Notes under the pieces: model-generated
What the model was told of the DNA's origin: nothing
Seen by the model: the letters and a program-made list of their open reading frames with translations, nothing else
Database searches by the model: none
Made by a program: the position numbers and the translations under genes
Part shown: positions 1 to 8,087 of the stretch, piece after piece
Layout of the letters: each line of letters begins with the position of its first letter
Numbering within the stretch: the stretch's first letter is position 1
Assembly (NCBI GenBank): GCA_037200885.1
Contig: JBBCIN010000001.1
Location: 992,001-1,056,000, forward strand
Length of the DNA stretch: 64,000 bases
Direction of reading: 5' to 3'
From: PMG-095 sp037200885
GTDB taxonomy: Bacteria > Myxococcota_A > Polyangia > Polyangiales > Polyangiaceae

Positions 1-1
1 C

Positions 2-232
2 AGCAGTGTACACCGCTACGACTTGGTGAAAGAGGGGCGGCTCGTGGCGCAAGAATTCGAAGATTTCGAGCTCAAGCTGTACCAGCTCTCCGAATTTCGA
101 CAGTTGCTCACGCGCGCGGGCTTCACGCAAATTCAAGCGTTGACGCCCTACTCCTTGGAGCCGATAGGCGAGGAGTCCTCTGCCGACGCGGAGGACGGCG
201 TGATCTTCGTCTGCTCGCGCGCGGCGGTTTGA
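2..232 (+). CDS. SAM-dependent methyltransferase, C-terminal end (partial)
   Basis: The reading frame is already open at base 2 and runs to a TGA at 230-232, so only the last 76 residues are in the window. The residues resemble the tail of class I SAM-dependent methyltransferases: a basic strand, then LYQLSEFRQLLTRAGF, the helix in which small-molecule methyltransferases end ('Y-L-E-L-x-x-L-L-x-x-A-G-F'), then a last beta-strand ending VIFVCSR. The SAM-binding half lies outside the window, so substrate and exact family cannot be stated. Identification is by family resemblance of the tail only. Confidence 0.55.
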   Translation, partial: SSVHRYDLVKEGRLVAQEFEDFELKLYQLSEFRQLLTRAGFTQIQALTPYSLEPIGEESSADAEDGVIFVCSRAAV

Positions 233-265
233 ACGCGTAGTCTCACGGGAAATCTGCCGGTCCGA

Positions 266-622
266 TCAGCAATCACCGTTGCTCGTGCCGGCACCCCAAC
301 AGGCCACGGTCCCGTCCGTACGAACACCACACGAGTGGTGCAAACCCGCCGAGACTTGCGTGAAGGTGCCGCTCGGGGGCACGGATTCGCCGAAGTCGGC
401 GCCGCCATCGGGGCACGGATTCACACCTAGGCCGTTGTTCTGGGCTGCACCCGCGTTGCTCACCGCCGTGCTTCCGCTGGCGCCCGCCGTGCTTCCGCTG
501 GCGCCCGCCGTCGCGTTTGGCGCAGAGGTTTCGCTGTGGCCACACGCTACTGGCGCGCCCAAGAGCGCGCCCCCGACGGTCCAACGCAAGCATCGTCCCG
601 GCTTTCCCCGTTCCAGTCCCAT
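266..622 (-). pseudogene. Truncated RCC1-repeat surface lipoprotein
   Basis: This 118-residue product starts at an ATG with a basic, weakly hydrophobic leader ending in a Cys (PVACG) that could be a poor lipobox. A Ser/Thr/Ala/Gly linker with a duplicated GASGSTA unit follows. The end is one RCC1-type blade, FTQVSAGLHHSCGVRTDGTV followed by ACWG. RCC1-like proteins of myxobacteria normally carry many such blades (several hundred residues). Here the frame stops 11 residues after ACWG, and the neighbouring methyltransferase ends 34 bases further on, so the remaining blades are gone. It is probably the 5' remnant of a larger gene, though a short expressed lipoprotein cannot be excluded. Confidence 0.45.
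465..506. repeat. Perfect 21-bp tandem duplication (2 copies)
   Basis: Two identical 21-base units lie at 465-485 and 486-506. They are in frame with the RCC1 remnant and encode the repeated GASGSTA linker. Tandem units of a multiple of three expand and contract by slippage without breaking the frame. Confidence 0.85.
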
Positions 623-668
623 GGGTGAACGGTAGCACTGGCGACTCGCTCGCCTCGATCCGCCCCGC

Positions 669-2915
669 TTATTGAACGCGGGCCGTGAATTCCACCGGGC
701 CGAGCCGCACGACCGAGCCGTTGGGCACGGGCGCCCAAACGCCCGGCGAAAGACGATTATTGTTCACCAAGGTGCCATTGTTGCTGTGCTCATCGCGCAG
801 CATCAGCTGCCCGCTTTCGAGCTTGAACGTGGCATGTACGGCCGAGATGCGCGGCTCGGCCAAGGCGATGCCGCATTGCGCGGCGTCGCGACCGGCGCGC
901 ATTTCCTGCCCCGAGAGCACGGTAAATACCCCAGCCGCGCATTGCAGAAGCGCACTCGAGGCGCCCGCGCCGTACGGGTTCGGCGGCAAGGCTTGGGGGA
1001 CGGGGGCTTGGCCACCGTAGACCTGACCGGGCGGCGCCCCGCCGTACATCAGCTCGGGGCTGATCGCCGGCGCGCCCTGACGCGGCGGACCGCCGTAACC
1101 GGGCGGCGAACCGTAGCCTTGCCCAGGTGGCGCGCCGTAGCCGCCGCCGTAGCCGCCAGGCGGCGCGCCGTAACCGCCGCCGCCCACGACCGGAGCCGGA
1201 GGACCACCGCCGCCCCCGCGCTTCTTCCCGCCGCTGCGCACGATCACGATGATCAAGAGAGCGATCACCACGAGCGCCAAGCAGGCGCTCAAGATCAAGA
1301 GCAACGGCAGCGGCTGCGTGGTGCCCTTGAGTTGAATGATGCTGGTCGAAGTCACGCCGCTCGTGCGGTGCGCCTTGTTGTCGTACACGACCAAGCGCAC
1401 CACCGCTTGGTCACCGGAGCCGGCCAAGATCTTGTCTTTGTCCGGCGCTTCGAACTGAGCAAAGGTATCGCTGGCTTCGGTCGTATTGCCCTTCATGCCC
1501 ATCGCGATCAGCTGTTGCTGCGTGCGTTTGGCTTGGTCGATGTCCGTGCCCGCGAGCGCGGCCGGCAAGGGTTGACCGGAAGGTAGGAAATACACTTCCG
1601 CGCGGTCTTTTTCGCCGCCCCAGCAGAAGTCCCCGTACACTTTGAAGGAACCGCCGGGGTACACGCCGCCCTGCGATTTGGCCATGTCTTGCGTGTAGAC
1701 CACGTTCACGTCGAGCGGCCAGGTCGAAGGATCGATGCCGACCGGTACGTCCTTGAACGTGTTGTCGCCCAAGATTGGCGGCTTTACGTTGTTGAACACC
1801 AGCTTGAAGCTTTGAGTCACCGATGGCGCGACGCAGGAGGCCTTCCACTTCACGATGTGCATTTTCGAGAAGCGTTGCCGCACCGTGCTGACGATGGTGT
1901 TCGAGCGCGAGCCGCCGCCTTCGCGCATCACGCTGAAGAAGCCACCGATGTCGGTGTTGGCCATGTTCTGCATGAACTCGAGCGAGTTTTGGCGGAACTC
2001 GTCGATCACTCCGGGCGGATACCAGATGCTGATCACCGGCACCGGAGCCTTGGGCAGGGCCGTGTTGTCCTCCGGGAAGCGACCCCCAGTGAGGTATTGC
2101 TGGAGCTGCAGGGCGCCCGGGCCAGTGGTCGAGGGATCCGCACCGCCGTAGCCGTCGGAGAGCACGATCATGGCTTGATGCAGCGGGATACCGACGTCAT
2201 CGCCGACGTTGCCGAGCGCCCCGAAGCCGTCCGTTGCAGCGGTCTTGATGATGGTCAATAGCGAGCGGTTGCGGCCCGACGACACGAACGTATCGGTGGT
2301 GGCGTTGATCACGCTCTGCGCGCGCGCTTTCTGCGCCGCGCTGACCCATTTCGAATCCTTCACCACCTGGCGGTCGTTGAAGAACATCACGTTCACGATG
2401 TCGTTTGCGCCCATGCTGAGCACGAACTGCTGCGCCAGCTGGCGCGCATCGGTGAAGCTTCTGCCCATGCGGCGATCGGCATCGATCAAGATCAACCAAG
2501 CGGTACCCACGCCCGGTTGCTGCAGGCTGTCGCCCCAAGCCGCGTCGCTGACGAACTTGGCGGGCACGTCCGTGCCGTCGACCGTTACGGTGAAGATCGC
2601 GTTCGCGGCTGGAAACGGGAAGGGTGTGTAGAGCGCGAACGGCTTTTCCAGATTCTGGCTCATGCAGTCGAGCTCGCCGTTGCCGGTCAGCGCGCCACAG
2701 TCGGCGATCGCGTCGCTGACGCGCTTGCTCTGCGAGACCTCCACGACCGTGGTCAGGACCGGATTGCCGTTCTCCTGCGCGGCGCGCGGATCGACGCGCA
2801 AGATCTTTGCCTCGGGCGAAGCTTGTGCGCCAAAGGCCACGAGCCAGCAGACGAGCAGAGAAGCCAGCGCGACCACCGCGCGGCTCTGGGACCGATAGTT
2901 GAGTGAATGCTGCAT
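669..2915 (-). CDS. Membrane-anchored VWA-domain protein with C-terminal FHA domain
   Basis: A 748-residue protein. Residues 1-33 are a signal peptide (ALASLLVCWLVAFGAQA). A von Willebrand factor A-type domain follows (about 135-340): GTAWLILIDADRRMG is strand 1 and MIVLSDGYGG the later acidic loop. The MIDAS DxSxS is degenerate (DADRR), so normal metal binding is doubtful. A hydrophobic segment near 535-560 crosses the membrane and is followed by a basic stop and a Gly/Pro/Tyr-rich linker. Residues about 655-748 are an FHA phosphothreonine-binding domain (AGRDAAQC, SAVHATF, SNNGTLVNN). VWA would therefore be outside and FHA in the cytoplasm. GTG at 2918 is possible, but ATG at 2915 has AGGG at the better distance (5 nt). 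It probably acts with the second FHA protein just upstream on the same strand. Confidence 0.8.
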   Translation of the reverse strand: MQHSLNYRSQSRAVVALASLLVCWLVAFGAQASPEAKILRVDPRAAQENGNPVLTTVVEVSQSKRVSDAIADCGALTGNGELDCMSQNLEKPFALYTPFPFPAANAIFTVTVDGTDVPAKFVSDAAWGDSLQQPGVGTAWLILIDADRRMGRSFTDARQLAQQFVLSMGANDIVNVMFFNDRQVVKDSKWVSAAQKARAQSVINATTDTFVSSGRNRSLLTIIKTAATDGFGALGNVGDDVGIPLHQAMIVLSDGYGGADPSTTGPGALQLQQYLTGGRFPEDNTALPKAPVPVISIWYPPGVIDEFRQNSLEFMQNMANTDIGGFFSVMREGGGSRSNTIVSTVRQRFSKMHIVKWKASCVAPSVTQSFKLVFNNVKPPILGDNTFKDVPVGIDPSTWPLDVNVVYTQDMAKSQGGVYPGGSFKVYGDFCWGGEKDRAEVYFLPSGQPLPAALAGTDIDQAKRTQQQLIAMGMKGNTTEASDTFAQFEAPDKDKILAGSGDQAVVRLVVYDNKAHRTSGVTSTSIIQLKGTTQPLPLLLILSACLALVVIALLIIVIVRSGGKKRGGGGGPPAPVVGGGGYGAPPGGYGGGYGAPPGQGYGSPPGYGGPPRQGAPAISPELMYGGAPPGQVYGGQAPVPQALPPNPYGAGASSALLQCAAGVFTVLSGQEMRAGRDAAQCGIALAEPRISAVHATFKLESGQLMLRDEHSNNGTLVNNNRLSPGVWAPVPNGSVVRLGPVEFTARVQ

Positions 2916-2969
2916 CACTGCCCTGTTGTGCTTTCGGGTCGCGTTTCGGAAATGTACGGCGGATAAAAA

Positions 2970-4181
2970 CTAGACGATCTTGACGGTGACGCTGAAGCCA
3001 CCGAAGCGCAGCGTGTCGTTGTCGCGGAGCTCGAACTTTTTGCCGCGCTCGAGCGGGGCTTCGTTCATGAACGTGCCGTTGGTGCTGCCGTTGTCTTCGA
3101 CCTTGAGTCGGCCTGGACGCGCGGATGCGTACACGATGGCGTGACGCGAGGACGTCGTTGGGCTGTCGATTTCGATGTCCAGACCGGCGCCCGCGCCCTT
3201 ACGCCCGAGCACGTTCTGCCCCTGATACAGCGGCCAAAACACGCCGAATTCGCTTTGATCGTAGCTGACGAGGAAGCCGGCGAGCACGCGAATTGCTCCC
3301 GCTTCGACCAGTTCCGGATCACGACCTGGGCCGAGCGCCGCAGCGGCGGGCGGCGGCGGCGCGGAGCGAGCGAGTGGCGGAGCCGATGGGCTGTGTCCGA
3401 CGGGCGCTTGGCTACGTCGGATCTGAGCCTCGTGTTCGTCCGTCGTCAGGGGCGGGGAGGTGGCGGCGAAGGCAGAGGGGTCGTGCGAGTGCGGACCCGC
3501 GGGTGCGCTCGGCCGCGATTGTGTGGAAACGGGAACCGGCGCGACCGGCGGCGACCACTGCGGCTGCGCTGGCGGAGGCTGATACGCGGCGGGTGCGGGC
3601 GGCGGCGCATAGGCAGGCGGAGCTGCGTATGCAGGCGGAGCATACGGCGCCGGTGGCGGTGGCGCATAAGGCGCGGCCGGTGGCGGCGCATAGGGCGCGG
3701 GCGCTGGGCCGTAGCCCCCCGGTGGCGGACCATAGGCCGCGGGCGGAGCTGCTTGCGGCGGCCCTCCGTAGCCCCCTGGTAGACCGCCGGACGTTGGCGA
3801 AACAGTGGCGCCAAACGGGTTCATGCCTTCCGGCGAGCCGAAGCGAGCGCGATCAGCCGGAGGCGCGGGGGCGAAGCCACCAGGATCTGCTGGCGGAGCG
3901 CCCCAAGCGGGTGCGGGAGGTGGCGCGTAGCCCGGCGCCGGCTGCCCGGGCGGTGGCTGCCAATTGCCCGGCGCCGGTGGCGCGCCGTAGGGCGGCGGAG
4001 CCGCTGCCGGTGGCGGCGCTCCCCAGGCGGGAGCGGGCGGAGGTTGCTGCTGCTGCGGCTGCCCGGGTGGAGCACCATGACCAGGCGAGGGAGCTGCTGC
4101 GGCGGCTAACGGGTTGCCGCAGGACAAGCAAAATTTGCTGGTGGGCTGGTTCGAGGCGCCGCACCGCGTGCACACGATCAT
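2970..4181 (-). CDS. Zinc-ribbon, Pro/Ala-rich, FHA-domain protein
   Basis: A 403-residue cytoplasmic protein. The N-terminus is a zinc ribbon with two CxxC pairs (CTRCGASN and CLSCG). Roughly 230 residues of Pro/Ala/Gly/Tyr-rich low-complexity sequence follow. The C-terminal ~95 residues are an FHA domain with the canonical marks LGRKG, TSSRHA and NGSTNGTFMN, so phosphothreonine binding is expected. The start is taken at ATG 4181, which has GGGAG 7 nt upstream; a longer reading to 4229 adds 16 residues before the ribbon. It sits 54 nt upstream of the VWA-FHA gene, probably in one operon. Partners are probably substrates of Hanks-type kinases such as the one at 20.3-22.4 kb (inference). Confidence 0.8.
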   Translation of the reverse strand: MIVCTRCGASNQPTSKFCLSCGNPLAAAAAPSPGHGAPPGQPQQQQPPPAPAWGAPPPAAAPPPYGAPPAPGNWQPPPGQPAPGYAPPPAPAWGAPPADPGGFAPAPPADRARFGSPEGMNPFGATVSPTSGGLPGGYGGPPQAAPPAAYGPPPGGYGPAPAPYAPPPAAPYAPPPPAPYAPPAYAAPPAYAPPPAPAAYQPPPAQPQWSPPVAPVPVSTQSRPSAPAGPHSHDPSAFAATSPPLTTDEHEAQIRRSQAPVGHSPSAPPLARSAPPPPAAAALGPGRDPELVEAGAIRVLAGFLVSYDQSEFGVFWPLYQGQNVLGRKGAGAGLDIEIDSPTTSSRHAIVYASARPGRLKVEDNGSTNGTFMNEAPLERGKKFELRDNDTLRFGGFSVTVKIV

Positions 4182-4335
4182 GTGAAAACTCCCGAGCTCG
4201 AGCTGTGCCCCGCTCACTTGCGCGGCCAAGCGTCGGGAGCATACCCGTTTTACTGCATCATTACGCAGTTAAAGGCGGCCCGACGCGCGGAGCCACACCG
4301 GCGCCGCGGAACCCCCGCTGGCTCGTGACGGAAGC

Positions 4336-4382
4336 AAAAAAACCGACCAGCAGAACGGGGCTGAACTCGCCATTCAGCCCCG
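4336..4382 (-). terminator. Rho-independent-like terminator of rplS
   Basis: A perfect 10-bp stem (4356-4365 pairing 4373-4382, 7-nt loop) is followed on the minus strand, after 13 nt, by a run of seven T (complement of 4336-4342). It lies 70 nt past the rplS stop. The T-run is further from the stem than in a textbook terminator. The rest of 4182-4452 holds no gene that I can see and must carry the promoter of the zinc-ribbon FHA gene. Confidence 0.55.
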
Positions 4383-4452
4383 GGGTCGGGAACGCGCGCG
4401 ATGGCTCGAAACGACTCGCGACTCGGGCGTTCGCGCGGACCGTCAGCCGATT

Positions 4453-4809
4453 TCAGCGGTCTTTTTCGTCTTGAATGCGGGCAGCCTTGCCCGTCAGGTC
4501 ACGCAAGTAATAGAGGCGACCGCGGCGCACGACGCCCTTCGAGGTCACGTCCAGCTTCTCGATGCGGGGTGAATGCAGCAAAAACATGCGCTCGACGCCG
4601 ATATTGAAGCTGACCTTGCGCACGGTGAAGGTCGACTGGAGACCGGCGCGGTGGCGCTTGATCACGACACCTTTGAACACCTGCACGCGCAACTTGTCGC
4701 CTTCGACGATTTTGTAATGCACGGAGACGGTGTCACCGACGCGAAAATCCGGCAGATCCTTGCGGAGCGCGGCAGATTCGAGGGCCTGGATAATCGAGAG
4801 CGTCGCCAT
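4453..4809 (-). CDS. rplS: 50S ribosomal protein L19
   Basis: This 118-residue protein matches L19 across its length: ATLSIIQALE at the N-terminus, FRVGDTVSVHYKI, VQVFKGVVIKRH, the conserved FTVRKVSFNIGVERMFLLHS region, then VVRRGRLYYLRDLTGKAARI. L19 lies at the 30S/50S interface. The start is the ATG at 4809, which gives the standard N-terminus; an upstream ATG at 4860 would add 17 unrelated residues. In many bacteria rplS closes the rpsP-rimM-trmD operon. Here it stands alone and diverges from rplC, with a 254-nt shared intergenic region. It is followed by a terminator-like hairpin, so it is probably transcribed alone. Confidence 0.95.
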   Translation of the reverse strand: MATLSIIQALESAALRKDLPDFRVGDTVSVHYKIVEGDKLRVQVFKGVVIKRHRAGLQSTFTVRKVSFNIGVERMFLLHSPRIEKLDVTSKGVVRRGRLYYLRDLTGKAARIQDEKDR

Positions 4810-5063
4810 GGTGTCTGTGCCGATCCTGAGAAAATGGGGTAGGGGCGCGGGATTATGCATCGCAAGGACCCGCCGTCAAGCGAATCTGAGCTTACGTTCA
4901 CTGTCTCCCTTGACGGGAGGGGCCCGGGGGGCTAATCCGCCGGGCCTGAATCGCAAAGCGAGCCGTTTTCTCAATCGGTCTCGCCCGTAACGCGAATCCG
5001 TTCCCAGCTGCAATGCAGCCGGGTAACGGCCTCGCCACTTACCAGAACGGAAGTCCTCTCGCT

Positions 5064-5729
5064 ATGAATCAGTTCCCCGGCGTCATTGGCCGTAAGCTCG
5101 GCATGACTCAAATCTTCACGGAGGACGGCAGCGTCGTCCCGTGCACCGTCGTCGAATCCAACGTCAGCGTGGTCGGCAAGCGTACCCAAGACAAAGATGG
5201 CTACGATGCCATCATCGTCGGCTCGGGTGAGCGCAAAGAGAAGCACACCAACAAGGCGCTCGCTGGCGCGTTCAAGAAAGCCAACGTGACGCCGCGCCGA
5301 GAGCTGCGCGAGCTGCGTTGTTCCGCTGAGTTTGCCGCCAGCGTCGAGATCGGCTCGGACCTCAAGGTCGATCAGTTGTTCGAGGCCGGTCAGTTCGTGG
5401 ACGTGCAGGGCACCTCCAAGGGCAACGGTTTCTCCGGCGTCATGCGCCGCCACAACTTCAAGGGTGGCACGCGCACTCACGGTACTCACGAGTATCGTCG
5501 TCACGGCGGCTCGATCGGCACCAACATGACCCCGGGTCGCGTGAAGCTCGGCATGAAGATGCCGGGTCAACACGGCAACAAGACGGTCAGCGTGCTCAGC
5601 CAAAAGATCGTCAAAGTGATCGCGGAGCAGAACTTGATTCTGATCCACGGCGGCATCCCCGGTTCGCGCAACGGTCTCGTGTTCGTGCGTGGCGCCGTCA
5701 AGAAGCGCGGCGGCAAGCCGGCCAAGTGA
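5064..5729 (+). CDS. rplC: 50S ribosomal protein L3
   Basis: A 221-residue L3: FPGVIGRKLGMTQIF at the N-terminus, VDVQGTSKGNGFSGVMRRHN, the central loop with HGGSIGTNMTPGRVKLGMKM followed by PGQHGNK, then LILIHGGIPGSRNG. L3 is one of the two proteins that start 50S assembly; its loop approaches the peptidyl-transferase centre. The chosen ATG (5064) has GGAAG 10 nt upstream and gives the usual L3 length. The glutamine methylated by PrmB in E. coli L3 (Gln150, in NQTPG) is a methionine here (NMTPG). rplC normally lies second in the S10 operon; here it is isolated, divergent from rplS and followed by rRNA-modification genes. Confidence 0.95.
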   Translation: MNQFPGVIGRKLGMTQIFTEDGSVVPCTVVESNVSVVGKRTQDKDGYDAIIVGSGERKEKHTNKALAGAFKKANVTPRRELRELRCSAEFAASVEIGSDLKVDQLFEAGQFVDVQGTSKGNGFSGVMRRHNFKGGTRTHGTHEYRRHGGSIGTNMTPGRVKLGMKMPGQHGNKTVSVLSQKIVKVIAEQNLILIHGGIPGSRNGLVFVRGAVKKRGGKPAK

Positions 5730-5737
5730 GGGCCGCG

Positions 5738-5762
5738 TCACGCCGCGTTGGACGCGGCGTGA
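5738..5762 (+). terminator. GC-rich hairpin after rplC
   Basis: A perfect 11-bp inverted repeat (5738-5748 with 5752-5762, loop TGG) begins 8 nt after the rplC stop. There is no T-run, so this is a candidate attenuator or transcript-stabilising stem as much as a terminator. Read-through would place the rRNA-modification genes under the ribosomal promoter. Confidence 0.45.
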
Positions 5763-5788
5763 TTCGCACTTGAAAGCTCTGCCTCAGC

Positions 5789-7438
5789 ATGGCTTTCGAA
5801 GCACTGTTCCCCGCGTTCCGCGCGGAGCGCATCCTGCACGATCAGGGCGGTTTGTTGCTGGTCGACAAGCCGCCCGGGATCGCCGTGCATGGCGGTGACG
5901 AGCAGTCCGCTTCGGATCTCGTCTCGCGCCTGAAGCGTGTCTTCCGCGCGCGCGGCGAGAGCGACTACCTCGGCGTCCATCAGCGTCTGGATTTAGGCAC
6001 CTCCGGGGTGCTCGCGTTCACGCGCGATCCGGCGCTCAACGTGACCATCGCCGAGCAGATGGAAGCGCACACGGTGGAACGCGCGTACGTCGCAGTGGTG
6101 ACATTTTCGGGCACGACCAGGCTGCGCGATTCGGGCACGATCGAAGAGCGCTTGGACACCGTGAAGGGTCGCACGCGGGTCGTGAAGAGCGGCGGCCAGC
6201 GCGCCCTCACTCGCTACCGCGTTTTGGCCAGCGTGCAGGGGCGCGCCCTGCTCGAGCTGCGACCCGAGACCGGTCGCACCCATCAGTTGCGCGTGCATCT
6301 GAGCCACGCCGGCGCGCCGATCGTTGGCGATACGGCCTATGGCGGAGCCGCCGCCGAACGGCTGTTCTTGCACGCGCGCGATTTGATTTTGAATAAGCCC
6401 GCCGTGCGGGCACACGCGCCGGTCCCGGCGGCGTTCGACGATGCGTTGCACGCTCGCGTGCCCGAGCTCGGCTCGGCTCAGCGCGTGCGGGACGCCTTGG
6501 CGGACGCGGGCTGTTTGCGCGAGCCGCTCTTGGCCACGGGTGACACGTTTCGGATCGTCAATGATGGGGGCGATTTTTTGCCGGGCGTGTGCGTCGATCG
6601 CTACGCCGACTTTGCGGTGCTGGCCCTGTCCAGCACGGAATCCGGTGATCGTCGGCAAGAGCTGGCGAATTTGCTGCACGAGTTCGGCGCGCGCGGCGTG
6701 TACCTGAAGCAGCGCGCGCGTGCCGATTTACGCCGCGAAAGTCACGCCGAGCTGGCACCGAAGGAGCCTGCGGCTGGTGAGGTCGCGGAGGCGCCGCTCG
6801 TGGTGCACGAGGGCGCGGCGCGTTTCGCTGTCACGCTCGATGATGGCCTGTCCTGTGGCTTGTTCCTCGATCAGCGCGACAACCGCGCGCGTGTGGCAGC
6901 TCTTTGCGGCGGTCGCAAAGTGTTGAACTTGTTCTCGTATACCTGCTCCTTCAGTGTGTACGCGGCGCTAGCCTCGGCCGAGCACGTGACGAGCGTGGAT
7001 CTCTCCGGCCACGCGCTCGCGCGCGGTCGCGAGAACTTCAGCTTGAACGGCCTGAACCCCGCCGCGCACTCGTTCGTGCAGACCGATGCACTCGAATGGC
7101 TCGTGCGCGCTGCCAAACGCGGCGAAAAGTTCGGCGTCGTGATTTTGGACCCACCGAGCTTCTCCACCTCCGGCAAGGGCAAGACTTTCCGCGTCGCCGA
7201 TGGCTATCAGGGCGCCCTGGAGCGGGTATTCGCCGTGCTGGAACACGATGGCCGTGTGCTGGCGGTGACCAATCACCGCAAGACCTCGCCGCAAGCGTTC
7301 CGCAAAATCGTGCACGATGCCGCGCGCGCGGCTGGACGCGAAATCAGCCAGCTCAAAGACTTGCCCTCGCCGCTCGATTGCCCGCCGGGACCGGCCGGAC
7401 CGTTTCCGGCCAAGAGCGTGCTAATTAGCGTCAAATGA
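5789..7438 (+). CDS. Fusion of RluA-family pseudouridine synthase and RlmI-like methyltransferase
   Basis: A 549-residue two-enzyme protein. Residues 1-230 are an RluA/RluD-type pseudouridine synthase: LLVDKPPGIAVH, the catalytic motif HQRLDLGTSG with Asp68, ETGRTHQLRVHL, GDTAYGG. Residues about 245-549 resemble RlmI-class SAM-dependent rRNA methyltransferases: an N-terminal module (FLPGVCVDRYAD), a switch (GLSCGLFLDQRDNRA), the SAM loop VLNLFSYTCSFSVYA, acidic loop TSVDLS, and motif IV ILDPPSFSTSGKGK. The linker has no stop, frameshift or internal start preceded by a good RBS, so I read it as a true fusion. Both parts act on RNA, most likely 23S rRNA; target bases cannot be told from sequence. 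The stop overlaps the rlmE start by 4 nt (ATGA). Confidence 0.88.
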   Translation: MAFEALFPAFRAERILHDQGGLLLVDKPPGIAVHGGDEQSASDLVSRLKRVFRARGESDYLGVHQRLDLGTSGVLAFTRDPALNVTIAEQMEAHTVERAYVAVVTFSGTTRLRDSGTIEERLDTVKGRTRVVKSGGQRALTRYRVLASVQGRALLELRPETGRTHQLRVHLSHAGAPIVGDTAYGGAAAERLFLHARDLILNKPAVRAHAPVPAAFDDALHARVPELGSAQRVRDALADAGCLREPLLATGDTFRIVNDGGDFLPGVCVDRYADFAVLALSSTESGDRRQELANLLHEFGARGVYLKQRARADLRRESHAELAPKEPAAGEVAEAPLVVHEGAARFAVTLDDGLSCGLFLDQRDNRARVAALCGGRKVLNLFSYTCSFSVYAALASAEHVTSVDLSGHALARGRENFSLNGLNPAAHSFVQTDALEWLVRAAKRGEKFGVVILDPPSFSTSGKGKTFRVADGYQGALERVFAVLEHDGRVLAVTNHRKTSPQAFRKIVHDAARAAGREISQLKDLPSPLDCPPGPAGPFPAKSVLISVK

Positions 7439-8040
7439 GCGGTCGCAAGGGCAATGCCTACGAGAAGCCGGACGCCCGCACCAAGGCGGCGAAGGCGCAG
7501 GGTTTCCCCGCGCGCAGCGTGTTCAAGCTAGAGGAAATCGATCGCCGGGTCAGGCTCTTGCGCGGCGGGCAGAAGGTGCTCGATCTGGGCGCCGCGCCCG
7601 GTTCATGGTCGCTCTACGCAAGCCAGAAGGTCGGCCCGGGCGGGCGAGTGCTGGCGATCGATCTGCAGGAGATCCGCCAAGCTTTTCCGCCCAACGTGAA
7701 GGTGGCGCAAGGCGATGCGCTCACGATCGAGAGCGCCGCACTGTCGGAGTTTGCGCCCTACGACGTGGTGCTGAGCGACATGGCGCCCAACACTTCAGGC
7801 TCGAAGATCCGCGATCAGGCCGGCAGCTTGGAGCTTTGTCTACGCGCTTTGGATGTGGCGCTCGCGCTGGGCAAAGTGGGCTCGCATTTCGTGGCCAAGA
7901 TCTTCATGAGTGGTGACTTCCAAGTGGCGCGCAAAATCGCCGGCGAGCGCTACGAGAAGTGCCAAGTGATTCGCCCCGAGGGCACGCGTCAGCAGAGCAC
8001 GGAAGTATTCATCGTGGGTTTGGGTCTGAAGGCGACCTGA
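7435..8040 (+). CDS. rlmE: 23S rRNA 2'-O-ribose methyltransferase RlmE (FtsJ)
   Basis: A 201-residue FtsJ/RrmJ-family enzyme that in E. coli methylates U2552 of 23S rRNA on the assembled 50S subunit. SAM-binding loop VLDLGAAPGSWSLY; the K-D-K-E catalytic tetrad is complete: Lys31 (FKLEEID), Asp115 (LSDMAPN), Lys155 (VAKIF) and Glu190 (STEVF). The N-terminus is shorter than in E. coli RlmE (about 209) but covers the fold. It is translationally coupled to the pseudouridine synthase/methyltransferase fusion by ATGA, so the two are made together as a large-subunit modification cassette. Confidence 0.92.
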   Translation: MSGRKGNAYEKPDARTKAAKAQGFPARSVFKLEEIDRRVRLLRGGQKVLDLGAAPGSWSLYASQKVGPGGRVLAIDLQEIRQAFPPNVKVAQGDALTIESAALSEFAPYDVVLSDMAPNTSGSKIRDQAGSLELCLRALDVALALGKVGSHFVAKIFMSGDFQVARKIAGERYEKCQVIRPEGTRQQSTEVFIVGLGLKAT

Positions 8041-8087
8041 GCCAATCCCGGGTACCCTGACAAGACGCGAGCTGACCGTCGAAAGCG

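Noticed and set aside
3141..4474. Long Arg-rich open frames opposite the Pro/Ala-rich FHA gene
   Set aside because: They are the complement of GC-rich low-complexity codons, have no recognisable domains and lie fully inside a gene with clear zinc-ribbon and FHA motifs.
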